A stretch of 64,000 bases of DNA, taken from Promicromonospora sp. MEB111. Lineage in GTDB: Bacteria > Actinomycetota > Actinomycetes > Actinomycetales > Cellulomonadaceae. The notes beneath the pieces are model-generated. The model saw nothing but the letters and a program-made list of their open reading frames with translations. It was not told where the DNA came from and did not search any database. Below, piece after piece: positions 8,523 to 16,539 of the stretch (position 1 is the stretch's first letter; each line of letters starts with the position of its first letter). A program made the position numbers and the translations under genes. Location of the stretch: the NCBI RefSeq assembly GCF_030209445.1, contig NZ_JARVSD010000028.1, positions 1-64,000 of the forward strand, given 5' to 3'.

Positions 8523-9878
8523 ATGCGCGCCCGCGTACTGCAGGCGACGATCGCCGCGGTTGCGGTCGCGGTCCTGCTCCTGGGCATCCCGCTCGCGATC
8601 TTCGGTGCCCGCTACATCTACGGCCAGGAAGAACAGCGGGTCGAGACCCGGGTGCAGGACCTCCTGGCTTCCTCCGTCAACTCCTACGAGCGCAACCGCT
8701 CCGCCGCCGAGGCCGGGTTCGTCGACCAGTCGGTCCTGGACCGGGCGGTGCAGCCGCAGGGCAACGACATCGTCGCCTACGTGACCGTGAACCAGCCGAA
8801 CGGCATGCAGCTCACCTCGGGCGAGCCCATCGCCGGCGCCACGATCGAGCGCGGGCTCATCTCCGAGGAGCAGCCCGTCATGGGCGTGCTGGTCTCGGTC
8901 TCGGCCTGGCCCGCGTACATCAAGGCGATCAACGTCGTGGTGCTCGTCGTGTTCGGCAGCGTGGGGGCCTTCGCCGCCGGCGCGGTCACGGCGGCCTGGC
9001 AGGCCAACCGGCTGGCGCAACCGTTCGTGTACCTCGCGGCGTCGGCGGAACAGCTCGGCGCGGGACAGGTGCGTCCACGGCTGGATCCCTCCGGGGTGGA
9101 GGAGATCGACCTGGTGGCGGCGGAGCTGGCCCGCAGCTCGGACCGGCTCGCGGCGCGGCTCGCCGTGGAGCGGCAGTTCACGTCCGACGCCTCGCACCAG
9201 CTCCGCACGCCGCTGACGGCGCTGACGATGCGCCTGGAGGAGATCACGCTCACCTCCAGCGAGCCCGAGGTGCAGGAGGAGGCCCGGATCTCGCTCGAAC
9301 AGGTGGAACGTCTGGTCGGCGTGGTCGACGACCTGCTCGCCCGCTCCCGGCGCGCGCAGGGCGGCACCACCGAGTCGGTGGACGTCGCCGTCGTCTTCCT
9401 CCAGCAGGAGGAGGAGTGGCGCGAGTCCTTCGAGCGGGCCGGCCGCCACCTGAACGTCGAGGACTCGGGCGGCGCCCGCGTGCTGGCGACCCCGGGTGCG
9501 CTCGCCCAGGTGCTGTCCACCCTGCTGGAGAACTCGCTCAAGCACGGCGGCGGCACCACCACGCTCCGGATCCGCGAGGGACAGCGCGGCGCCATGGCCG
9601 TCGAGGTCACGGACGAGGGCGACGGCGTGCCCGAGGACATGCAGGGCAAGATCTTCGAGCGCGGCGTCACGTCGGGCGCGGGGACGGGCCTGGGCCTCGC
9701 CCTCGCGCGCGACCTCGTCGCGGCCGACGGCGGCAACCTGCAGCTCACGCAGCGCACCCCGCCGGTGTTCTCCGTGTTCCTCTCGGGCGTGCCGAAGACC
9801 CTCGACCCGCACCAGGTGCTGCCTGTCGGGTCGAAGATCTCCACCCTCGGGCAGAAGAAGGTGCGCGGCCGCCGGTAG
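8523..9878 (+). CDS. Sensor histidine kinase (HAMP, HisKA, HATPase)
   Basis: A 451-residue sensor kinase partnering the OmpR-type regulator. An N-terminal TM helix (about residues 7-30) precedes an extracytoplasmic sensor of about 100 residues, then a second TM helix (about 135-158) and a HAMP-like linker. The phosphotransfer site is H225 in [13 protein letters not shown], followed by the ATPase domain with N-box [12 protein letters not shown]1 VTDEGDGVP and G2 [11 protein letters not shown]. The ATG at 8523 sits 4 bp after the regulator stop, indicating co-expression. The last codons overlap the purK promoter (TAG stop lies inside TAGGCT). Confidence 0.93.
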   Translation: MRARVLQATIAAVAVAVLLLGIPLAIFGARYIYGQEEQRVETRVQDLLASSVNSYERNRSAAEAGFVDQSVLDRAVQPQGNDIVAYVTVNQPNGMQLTSGEPIAGATIERGLISEEQPVMGVLVSVSAWPAYIKAINVVVLVVFGSVGAFAAGAVTAAWQANRLAQPFVYLAASAEQLGAGQVRPRLDPSGVEEIDLVAAELARSSDRLAARLAVERQFTSDASHQLRTPLTALTMRLEEITLTSSEPEVQEEARISLEQVERLVGVVDDLLARSRRAQGGTTESVDVAVVFLQQEEEWRESFERAGRHLNVEDSGGARVLATPGALAQVLSTLLENSLKHGGGTTTLRIREGQRGAMAVEVTDEGDGVPEDMQGKIFERGVTSGAGTGLGLALARDLVAADGGNLQLTQRTPPVFSVFLSGVPKTLDPHQVLPVGSKISTLGQKKVRGRR

Positions 9879-9881
9879 GCT
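9876..9881 (+). promoter_or_regulatory. Predicted -10 box (TAGGCT) for purK, overlapping a stop codon
   Basis: TAGGCT starts with the TAG stop of the upstream kinase and ends 8 bases before the purK GTG. No ribosome-binding site lies between, consistent with a leaderless purK message starting at or near the GTG. Confidence 0.45.
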
Positions 9882-9889
9882 TCACCGAC

Positions 9890-11176
9890 GTGAGTGCAAC
9901 AGATTCCCGTCAGTCCGGCCCACCCGTCGTAGCCGTCGTCGGCGGCGGGCAGCTCGCCCGCATGATGGCCCCCGCCGCCGGCGAGCTGGGCATCCGGCTG
10001 CGCGTCCTGGTCGAGGACCCGGCGTCGTCCGCGGCGCAGGTCGTCACCGACGCCCCGGTGGGCGTCGCGTCCGACGAGGCGGCGATCCGCTCGCTGATCG
10101 CGCCCGACGGCGACCGCGCCGCCGCCGTGCTCACGTTCGAGCACGAGCACGTGCCGAACGCGCTGCTCACGGACCTGATCGAGCACGGGACGCCCGTGCG
10201 GCCCGGACCGCACGCGCTGGTGCAGGCGCAGGACAAGATCGTGATGCGGCAGCGCCTGACCGAGCTCGGCGTGCCGTGCCCGCGGTGGGCGCCGCTCCCG
10301 GCGTCGTCCCCCGAGGACGGGCGGGCCGCCCTGGCGGCCTTCCTGACGGAGGTGGGTGGCAGCGCGGTGGTGAAGACCTCCCGCGGTGGTTACGACGGCA
10401 AGGGCGTGCGGGTGGTCACCTCCCCGGACGACGTCGCCGACTGGTTCGCGGCGGTGGCCGACGGCGGCCCGCAGCTGCTCGTCGAGGAGAAGGTGCCGTT
10501 CACGCGGGAGCTCGCGGCGCTGGTCGCCCGGCGCCCGTCCGGCGAGGTGCGGCCCTGGCCCGTCGTGGAGTCGATCCAGCGGGACGGCGTCTGCTCCGAG
10601 GTGATCGCCCCCGCGCCGGGCCTGTCCGCCGGCCTCGACGCGCGGGCCCGCGAGATCGCGGCGACCGTGGCCGAGGGCCTGGACGTGACCGGCGTGCTGG
10701 CCGTCGAGCTGTTCGAGGTGCCCGGGCCGGACGGGGCGCCGACGGTGCTGGTCAACGAGCTCGCGATGCGCCCGCACAACAGCGGCCACTGGACCATCGA
10801 CGGCGCCGTGACCAGCCAGTTCGAGCAGCACCTGCGCGCCGTCCTGGACCTGCCGCTGGGCTCGGCGGAGCCGACGGCCACCTGGACCGTCATGGCGAAC
10901 GTGCTGGGCTCGACGCTGGACGAGCTCACCGACGCGCTGCCGGACGTGCTCGCCGCGTTCCCGGAGGCGCGCGTCAACCTGTACGGCAAGGGCATCCGGC
11001 CCGGCCGCAAGCTGGGCCACGTGAACGTGAGCGGCGACGACCTGGACGAGGTGCGGCGACGGGCGATCGCGGCCGCGGCGCTGCTGCGCGGCGAGACGCC
11101 GGACGCCGTCGCGCCGGCACCCGCCGCCGCGTCCGCCGTCGCGGCCGCGACCACCGAGGAAGAGGCGAACGCATGA
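9890..11176 (+). CDS. purK: N5-carboxyaminoimidazole ribonucleotide synthase
   Basis: A 428-residue ATP-grasp enzyme of de novo purine synthesis. It carboxylates aminoimidazole ribonucleotide to N5-CAIR using ATP and bicarbonate. The N-terminal pre-ATP-grasp strand carries [14 protein letters not shown] (residues 13-26). The ATP-grasp fold follows, with [13 protein letters not shown] and the acidic-Asn cluster FEVPGPDG...[17 protein letters not shown] typical of PurK. The GTG at 9890 is used; the N-terminus is slightly longer than minimal. The C-terminal tail is Ala-rich. It overlaps purE by 4 bases (ATGA), and the two enzymes act consecutively. Confidence 0.96.
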   Translation: MSATDSRQSGPPVVAVVGGGQLARMMAPAAGELGIRLRVLVEDPASSAAQVVTDAPVGVASDEAAIRSLIAPDGDRAAAVLTFEHEHVPNALLTDLIEHGTPVRPGPHALVQAQDKIVMRQRLTELGVPCPRWAPLPASSPEDGRAALAAFLTEVGGSAVVKTSRGGYDGKGVRVVTSPDDVADWFAAVADGGPQLLVEEKVPFTRELAALVARRPSGEVRPWPVVESIQRDGVCSEVIAPAPGLSAGLDARAREIAATVAEGLDVTGVLAVELFEVPGPDGAPTVLVNELAMRPHNSGHWTIDGAVTSQFEQHLRAVLDLPLGSAEPTATWTVMANVLGSTLDELTDALPDVLAAFPEARVNLYGKGIRPGRKLGHVNVSGDDLDEVRRRAIAAAALLRGETPDAVAPAPAAASAVAAATTEEEANA

Positions 11177-11682
11177 GCACCAACCCGCAGGTCGGCATCG
11201 TGATGGGGTCCGACTCCGACTGGCCCGTCATGCAGGCGGCGGCCGAGGCGCTGGGCGAGTTCGGCGTGCCGGTCGAGGTCGACGTCGTCTCCGCGCACCG
11301 CATGCCCACCGAGATGATCGACTACGGTCGGCAGGCCGCCGGCCGCGGGCTGCGCGTGATCATCGCGGGCGCGGGCGGGGCCGCGCACCTGCCCGGCATG
11401 CTGGCGTCGGTGACGCCGCTGCCCGTGATCGGGGTACCGGTGCCGCTGAAGTACCTCGACGGCATGGACTCCCTGCTCTCCATCGTGCAGATGCCGGCGG
11501 GCGTCCCGGTCGCGACGGTGTCGATCGGCGGGGCGCGGAACGCGGGGCTGCTCGCGGCGCGGATCCTCGCGTCCGGCGCGGGCGACGAGGCCGCGGCGCT
11601 GCGCGAGCGCATGGAGGCGTTCCAGGAGGAGCTGAGCGCGGTGGCGCACGCCAAGGGCGAGAAGCTGCGCGCCCAGCTCTGA
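11173..11682 (+). CDS. purE: 5-(carboxyamino)imidazole ribonucleotide mutase
   Basis: A 169-residue class I PurE. It moves the carboxyl group of N5-CAIR to C4, giving CAIR, right after the PurK reaction. Diagnostic blocks are [13 protein letters not shown] near the N-terminus, VVSAHRMP with the active-site histidine at about residue 42, [13 protein letters not shown], and [11 protein letters not shown]. Length matches the family. Its start codon is embedded in the purK stop (ATGA), so expression is coupled. A perfect 48-bp palindrome follows 16 bases after the stop. Confidence 0.97.
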   Translation: MSTNPQVGIVMGSDSDWPVMQAAAEALGEFGVPVEVDVVSAHRMPTEMIDYGRQAAGRGLRVIIAGAGGAAHLPGMLASVTPLPVIGVPVPLKYLDGMDSLLSIVQMPAGVPVATVSIGGARNAGLLAARILASGAGDEAAALRERMEAFQEELSAVAHAKGEKLRAQL

Positions 11683-11698
11683 TCCGGCCCGCTCCCGG

Positions 11699-11746
11699 AC
11701 ATGTCAGACGCCCGGGTCCCTCGAGGGACCCGGGCGTCTGACATGT
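11699..11746. terminator. Perfect 48-bp palindrome between convergent genes (TGTCAGAC family)
   Basis: The two 24-base arms are exact complements, centred on a CTCGAG core. The stem contains TGTCAGACG on one side and CGTCTGACA on the other. It lies between purE (+) and an LCP gene (-), so it can terminate both. There is no U-tract. Three other palindromes in the window share the TGTCAGAC/GTCTGACA shoulder. Confidence 0.8.
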
Positions 11747-11764
11747 AGCGGGGAGGCGCGCGGG

Positions 11765-13357
11765 TCAGGAGCCCGGCATGCCGCCGATCTTCTCGCCCGC
11801 CGGGTACTCGCCGTCGCGGATCTTGGCCCAGAACTCGCCGGTCTGGTTCTCGTCCAGCAGCACGGCGGAGGCGCCCGCAGGCGTCCGGTAGTTGATCGTC
11901 GCGATCGGCGGGGTGCCGGTCACGCCGTCGTCGCCGTTCGCGGACCGGAAGGCCAGCCCCAGCATCGCGACGTCGATGATCCCCGTGTCGGTGTCGGTCA
12001 CGACGGCGGCCAGGCCGGCGTCGGCGAGCCCCACCTGCGAGGCCGGGTTGAGCAGCACGCCCGGGTCGGCGACCTTCTTGCCGATCTGGGCGATGACCTG
12101 CTGCTGACGCTGCGCGCGGCCGATGTCGCCCGTCGGGTCGGAGTAGCGCATGCGGGAGAACGCGAGGGCGGTCTTGCCGTCCGCCATGTGGCACCCCTTC
12201 TCCCACTTGAGCTTCGACTTCACGTCGTGCACGTCGTAGTCGAGGCACAGCCGCACGCCGCCGACGGCGTCCACGACGCCCGAGACGCCGCCGAAGCCCA
12301 CCTCGACGTAGTGGTCCACGGTCAGCCCGCTGAGCTGCTCCACGGTCTTGACCAGGAGCGGTGCGCCGCCGTACGAGTAGGCCGCGTTGATCTTGTCGCC
12401 GCCGACGTCGGGGATCTCGGCGTAGACGTCACGGGGGATCGAGATGAGCGCGACCGGACCCGACCGCGGCTTGTGCAGCAGCATGATCGTGTCGGTACGG
12501 GCGCCGCTCGTGGAGTCGTCGATGCCGCCGCTGCCGCGGGCGTCCGAGCCGGCGAGCAGGTAGGTGGTGCCCGGGGTGTTGTCCGCGCCGGACAGCGCCT
12601 CGACGTGCTGGATCTTGCCGTTGGCCCAGATCAGCAGGCCGATCGGCCACGCGAGGACCGCCAGGAGCACGAGCACCGCGATGACGCCGGCCACGCGGCC
12701 CTTGCGGATGCGGATGGTGCTGCCGCCCCGGCCGCCGCGCCCGCCCGAGGCGAGGGCGCCCTGCTGCGGGTAGCCCCCACCCCGGCCGTTGCCGCCGGCC
12801 GCGGGACGGGGAGCGCTGCGCACCGGCGTCGGGCGCACGGGCCCGGCGCTCGCCCGGACCGGGCGGCCCGGCGGGATGGCCTGCGGCGGCTGGCCGCCGT
12901 TGCTCGGCGGGGCCGACCGCGGCGGGATGGATCTCGGCACCTGCCCGGCGGACTCGCTGCGCGCGGGCAGCCCCGACCTTCGTGGTGGAACGGGCGGGGG
13001 ATTCGTCCCCCTGCGCTCGCCGGACACCGGTACCTCCCGTGAAGACTGTCGACGGATACGTGGTTCGTAGCGCGCCTCGTCGGAGCCTTCCGGCCGTCCG
13101 ATGCGGTGGGCGCCACCGACGCCGGGAACCCCGACGCCGGGCGTCTCCGCATTAGCGGGTCCGCCCTGCTGCTGCCTGCTCGACGCACCACCGGGGACGG
13201 TTCGCGGGCGCTCGCCCGTGTCACCGACCGGGATGGCGTCGTCGGCGCCCGGACGCCCGCTCGCGCCCTGGGGCGTGAAGCTGGGCGGGATCCGGACACG
13301 CGTGACGTCGTCGTCGGCCTGCGGGGCCGAACGGTTCGACGTTCTGGGATCTGACAT
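11765..13357 (-). CDS. LytR-CpsA-Psr (LCP) family glycopolymer transferase
   Basis: A 530-residue LCP protein. The family transfers wall teichoic acid or capsular polysaccharide from its undecaprenyl lipid carrier to peptidoglycan, outside the membrane. About 280 N-terminal residues are cytoplasmic, rich in Pro, Arg and Ser, and look disordered. A single TM helix follows (about 300-325, VAGVIAVLVLLAVLAW). The LCP domain has LLAGSDARG, the conserved arginine in RTDTIMLLH, SIPRDVYAEIP, the INAAYSYGG block and FSRMRYSD...RAQRQQQVI. The ATG at 13357 is 4 bases after the stop of a second LCP gene, so the two form an operon. The cytoplasmic tail is unusually long and could be a regulatory (for example phosphorylation) region. 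Confidence 0.93.
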   Translation of the reverse strand: MSDPRTSNRSAPQADDDVTRVRIPPSFTPQGASGRPGADDAIPVGDTGERPRTVPGGASSRQQQGGPANAETPGVGVPGVGGAHRIGRPEGSDEARYEPRIRRQSSREVPVSGERRGTNPPPVPPRRSGLPARSESAGQVPRSIPPRSAPPSNGGQPPQAIPPGRPVRASAGPVRPTPVRSAPRPAAGGNGRGGGYPQQGALASGGRGGRGGSTIRIRKGRVAGVIAVLVLLAVLAWPIGLLIWANGKIQHVEALSGADNTPGTTYLLAGSDARGSGGIDDSTSGARTDTIMLLHKPRSGPVALISIPRDVYAEIPDVGGDKINAAYSYGGAPLLVKTVEQLSGLTVDHYVEVGFGGVSGVVDAVGGVRLCLDYDVHDVKSKLKWEKGCHMADGKTALAFSRMRYSDPTGDIGRAQRQQQVIAQIGKKVADPGVLLNPASQVGLADAGLAAVVTDTDTGIIDVAMLGLAFRSANGDDGVTGTPPIATINYRTPAGASAVLLDENQTGEFWAKIRDGEYPAGEKIGGMPGS

Positions 13358-13361
13358 GGGC

Positions 13362-14690
13362 TCAGCCGCAGACCTTGGTGGTGTCGGCGCCGGTGAAGGC
13401 CTCTTCACCGGCCTGCTTGATCTCGGTCGACTCCGGCGTGGGCTCCGTCTCGGAACCGTCGCCGGCCTCTGTTCCGGCGTCGGTCCCGGTATCGGTCCCC
13501 GCGTCGGTCTCCGTGCTCTCCTCGCCCGTCGCCGTACCGTCGTCCGTCGCGGAACCCGAGGGGTCCGCGGACGGGTCGTCCGGGTCGCTGTCGAGCGGCC
13601 TGTCGTGCTTGACGTTGTCCCACAGCTGTACGGCATCGTCCGTCCACACGACGTTAGCCGTGTTGTTCGGGTCGTACTCGTTGGGGACGGTCATGAACGT
13701 GATCGTGTCAGGCCGCACGTTCCGCATGGAGTAGGCCAACCCGGCGAGTCCGTCGATGCTGGCCAGCTCCTCGTTCATGGTGAGCGAGCCGGTGACCGCG
13801 TTGAGCAGCTTGAGCGTCTTCGACGGGTTGGTCAGCACCTCCTGGCTCAGCACCTTGCGGGCGAGCGAGGCCATGACCTCCTGCTGCCGGCCGATGCGGC
13901 CCAGGTCGGAGCCGTCGCCCAGGCCCTGGCCCGTCCGGGCGCGGGCGTAGTCGAGGGCCTTGACGCCCTTGAGCGTGTGCAGCCCCGTGTCCAGCGACAG
14001 GTGGTTGGCCTTCTCGGAGTAGATGGGCTCCTCGACGCAGACGTCGATGCCGCCCACGGCGTCGACCATCGACGAGAAGCCGGCGAAGTCGACCACGATG
14101 AAGCCGTCCATGTAGACGCCGGTCAGCTCCTCGATGGTCTTGACGGTGCACAGGGCGCCGTCGGCGACGGTCTGGCCCACCTGGACGCCCTGCGAGAACG
14201 CGGCGTTGAACTTGGTGCCGTACAGCTCGGCCGTGGTCGCGCCGTCGGCCGTGGTGCAGCTCGGGACGTCCACCGTGGAGTCGCGGGGGATCGAGATCAT
14301 CTCGACCCGCGACCGGTCGCCCGAGATGTGCATGACGACGGTCGTGTCCGAGCGGGCGCCGATCTCGCCGCCGCCCGCCAGCGCGTCGTTGTCCCCGCTG
14401 CGCGAGTCGCTGCCCATCACCACGATGTTCAGCGGGGTGCCCGCGTTCGGGTCCTTCGGGAGCACCTGCTTGGGCCGGTTCGTGCCGAGCGCCGCCATGT
14501 CGGCGGTCTCGATGTTCCCGGTCAGCTGGGTCACCGCGGCAGCGCCGCCGGCAACGGCCAGCGAGAGGACCGCGACGACCACCATGGCGATCGCGCGGGA
14601 CACGCTGCTCAGCTGTCCCAGCGCCCGGGCGTGGGACGGTCCCCGGGAGGGGTTCGTCGCACCAGAGGCGCTGAAGTCGGGAAATGTCAC
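13362..14690 (-). CDS. LytR-CpsA-Psr (LCP) family glycopolymer transferase
   Basis: A second LCP transferase (442 residues from the GTG at 14690). A short cytoplasmic head and one TM helix (about 30-55) lead into the LCP domain, with VVMGSDSRSGDND, arginine in GARSDTTVVMHI, SIPRDSTVDVP, FNAAFSQG and YARARTGQG...IGRQQEVM. The C-terminal 75 or so residues are a low-complexity Asp/Thr/Gly/Glu tail (repeats like TDTGTDAGTEAG), probably a flexible acidic extension outside the cell. Start choice: GTG 14690 has AGGA 9 bases upstream; an in-frame ATG at 14714 is possible but lacks a ribosome-binding site. It precedes the other LCP gene by 4 bp. Either could anchor the glycan made further along the window. 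Confidence 0.92.
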   Translation of the reverse strand: MTFPDFSASGATNPSRGPSHARALGQLSSVSRAIAMVVVAVLSLAVAGGAAAVTQLTGNIETADMAALGTNRPKQVLPKDPNAGTPLNIVVMGSDSRSGDNDALAGGGEIGARSDTTVVMHISGDRSRVEMISIPRDSTVDVPSCTTADGATTAELYGTKFNAAFSQGVQVGQTVADGALCTVKTIEELTGVYMDGFIVVDFAGFSSMVDAVGGIDVCVEEPIYSEKANHLSLDTGLHTLKGVKALDYARARTGQGLGDGSDLGRIGRQQEVMASLARKVLSQEVLTNPSKTLKLLNAVTGSLTMNEELASIDGLAGLAYSMRNVRPDTITFMTVPNEYDPNNTANVVWTDDAVQLWDNVKHDRPLDSDPDDPSADPSGSATDDGTATGEESTETDAGTDTGTDAGTEAGDGSETEPTPESTEIKQAGEEAFTGADTTKVCG

Positions 14691-14854
14691 GGCCACCGAT
14701 CCTAGAGGCTGCATGTTGCACGGCGGCGCACCGCCCGGGGGCGGACCGTAGAGGGTTCGTGGAGAAGCCCTGGCCCGATTGTCCTGGGCCCTTTTCGACC
14801 GGTCCGTGCCGGGTGATGGCCCGGGGCAATTCTGTGGTCCGGGCTTTGCCCGGT

Positions 14855-15589
14855 TCAGTCGATACGTTCGCTGCCGCGCAGGCGCGCGAGACGGTCGTCG
14901 TCCGCCTCCAGCGCGGCGGCCGTGGCGGACGACGTGAGGACCACCGACCCGCCGCCGGCCCAGATGCCGAGCAGGTCGCGGAGCACGTCCGCGACGGGCG
15001 CGCGCCCGTCGACGAGCACGCGTGCCCCGTCGCCGGGCTCCGGGACCAGCACCTTGTGCCCGACGGTGCCCGCGGCGGTCACCAGCGCGTCCTGGTCGGG
15101 GTCCACCTCGGGCACCCAGGCGATCGCGTCGCCATAGGTCATCACGGCCGAGGCCGCGTCGACGGCGCCGGGCGGCAGGTCGCCGTCGTACTTCCGGGCG
15201 AGCGCGGGCAGGGAGATGACGACGAGGTCCGCCCCGCCGTCCGCCCACTGCTCCGGCGTGTCGGTGACCACCACGTCCGGGGCGGCCACGCCGGCGTCGG
15301 CCAGGGCGACCGTCGCGCCGGTCCGCCAGGCGGCCAGCGCCCAGACGGCGGTGCGCCAGTGCACGGGCAGGTCGACCACGACGGTGGTGCCGGGCGCGGC
15401 GTCGAACTCCTCGACGAGCAGGTTGACCGTCTTGCTGGCCCAGTTGGCGAGGACGGCGCCGGAGAGCTCGACCCGCTCGCCGTCGTCGCCGTACCAGGTC
15501 AGGCGCGGCCGGCCGCCGTCGGCGGCGAGGCGGGCGAGGAGCGAGGCGACGTCGGGCACGGAGCCGCCGGTGCGAGGCGCGATCTGCAT
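14855..15589 (-). CDS. TIGR03089 family protein
   Basis: A 244-residue protein resembling the N-terminal part of AMP-forming acyl-CoA synthetases, without the downstream catalytic motifs. This matches the actinobacterial family TIGR03089, whose function is not known to me. Visible blocks are RPRLTWYGDDGERVELSG at residues 27-44, NLLVEEFDAAPGTTVVVDLP, VALADAGVAAPDVVVTD and VLTSSATAAALEADDDRLARL. The ATG at 15589 fits a leaderless transcript (TAGGCT 6 bases upstream). It is a single gene with its own promoter, between the LCP operon and whiB. The enzyme-like fold suggests a lost or altered adenylating activity (inference). Confidence 0.8.
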   Translation of the reverse strand: MQIAPRTGGSVPDVASLLARLAADGGRPRLTWYGDDGERVELSGAVLANWASKTVNLLVEEFDAAPGTTVVVDLPVHWRTAVWALAAWRTGATVALADAGVAAPDVVVTDTPEQWADGGADLVVISLPALARKYDGDLPPGAVDAASAVMTYGDAIAWVPEVDPDQDALVTAAGTVGHKVLVPEPGDGARVLVDGRAPVADVLRDLLGIWAGGGSVVLTSSATAAALEADDDRLARLRGSERID

Positions 15590-15595
15590 GCGGCC

Positions 15596-15601
15596 AGCCT
15601 A
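15596..15601 (-). promoter_or_regulatory. Predicted -10 box (TAGGCT), leaderless start of the TIGR03089 gene
   Basis: TAGGCT on the minus strand ends 6 bases before the ATG at 15589, with no Shine-Dalgarno sequence between. Confidence 0.5.
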
Positions 15602-15915
15602 GGTGTGAACCCAGGGGGAGGTCGTGGCGCGGCGTCGTGCGCGGGGTGACGGGTGTGTGCGCGTGCTGCGTGCGTGGCGCACCTCGAGCGGCATGTCGGA
15701 CACGCGCCCCACATCCCGACCTGATCGTTATCGCGGTCGCCGGTCCGCTGGTTCACCGGCCATTGTCCGCAGGGGGCTGGAAGGACACTCCGGCGTGTCG
15801 GCGCGCCGGAGGTTTCGCAGGCCGGAAAAGCGGCCGGCGAGTGAGACGTGCGCCACGACCTGCGGAAGGACTCGTGAATTACCCGTGGAACCCGTGGGCG
15901 ATAGCACATTTCCGC
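15602..15915. other. Intergenic region without a convincing gene
   Basis: Between the TIGR03089 gene and whiB there are 494 non-coding bases. Open frames here do not look like proteins and show no family motif. Apart from the promoters annotated at either side, I see no repeat, RNA gene or strong hairpin. The sequence is noticeably less GC-rich near 15,720-15,960, as expected for a regulatory region. Confidence 0.5.
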
Positions 15916-15944
15916 TTGACGACTCCAGGCGACACGCGTGTAAT
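15916..15944 (+). promoter_or_regulatory. Sigma-70-like promoter for the whiB gene (TTGACG, 17 bp, TGTAAT)
   Basis: TTGACG at 15916-15921 and TGTAAT at 15939-15944 are separated by 17 bp, a near-consensus primary sigma-factor promoter. It would give a 5' leader of about 130 bases before the whiB ATG. This is the best -35/-10 pair I saw in the window. Confidence 0.6.
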
Positions 15945-16083
15945 TCCATGTATGCAGTTTTCGTAGCGAATACGCAACGGGGCCTGAAACTGCAGGTCTG
16001 GCCAGTCAGGCTTGATGGGTCGGTCGATCACACGATCTACCGGCCAGGCCTCGGGGCACGGACACGGCATGGAGGGGCACGTC

Positions 16084-16425
16084 ATGTGGAACATGCTGGA
16101 ATCGGACGTGGAGTTCCCGACTGACGCTGAGAGCGAGGTGGCACCGGTGGCACCGGTCCTGCCCCTCTTCGGCGAGCTGTATGTGCTGACGGAGCCGGAC
16201 GAGTCCTTGCTCGGCTGGCAGGAGCGCGCCCTGTGCGCGCAGACCGACCCGGAGGCCTTCTTCCCGGAGAAGGGCGGGTCCACACGCGAGGCCAAGAAGG
16301 TCTGCTCGGGCTGCGAGGTCCGCGCGGAGTGCCTGGACTACGCGCTGGAGAACGACGAGCGGTTCGGCATCTGGGGCGGTCTCTCGGAGCGCGAGCGCCG
16401 CAAGCTCAAGCGCCGCGCCGTGTGA
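16084..16425 (+). CDS. whiB: WhiB-family iron-sulfur transcriptional regulator (WhiB2/WhmD-like)
   Basis: A 113-residue Wbl protein that binds a [4Fe-4S] cluster and acts with the primary sigma factor. The four cluster cysteines are C51, C74, C77 and C83 (C-x22-C-x2-C-x5-C). They are followed by the GIWGG turn (residues 95-99) and a basic tail, RRKLKRRAV, that contacts DNA. The ATG at 16084 has GGAGGGG about 7 bases upstream; an in-frame upstream ATG at 16012 is not favoured. Its place upstream of the GT2, DUF5719, metallopeptidase, DUF3499 and manB genes is the context of whiB2/whmD (cell division and septation), so I assign it to that subgroup by context. Confidence 0.93.
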   Translation: MWNMLESDVEFPTDAESEVAPVAPVLPLFGELYVLTEPDESLLGWQERALCAQTDPEAFFPEKGGSTREAKKVCSGCEVRAECLDYALENDERFGIWGGLSERERRKLKRRAV

Positions 16426-16539
16426 CACGTCCGCCTCCAGGCGGACTCGGCAGGGGGAGCGCAAGCAGCGCACCGTTCGGCGCCCGACCGGCGCGTCTGC
16501 GGCGTGTCGGCACAGACGCGCCGCATGATGTGAGGCGAG

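Noticed and set aside
15624-16124. Small protein-coding gene upstream of whiB
   Set aside because: The frames overlap the promoter region, lack ribosome-binding sites and show no conserved sequence.
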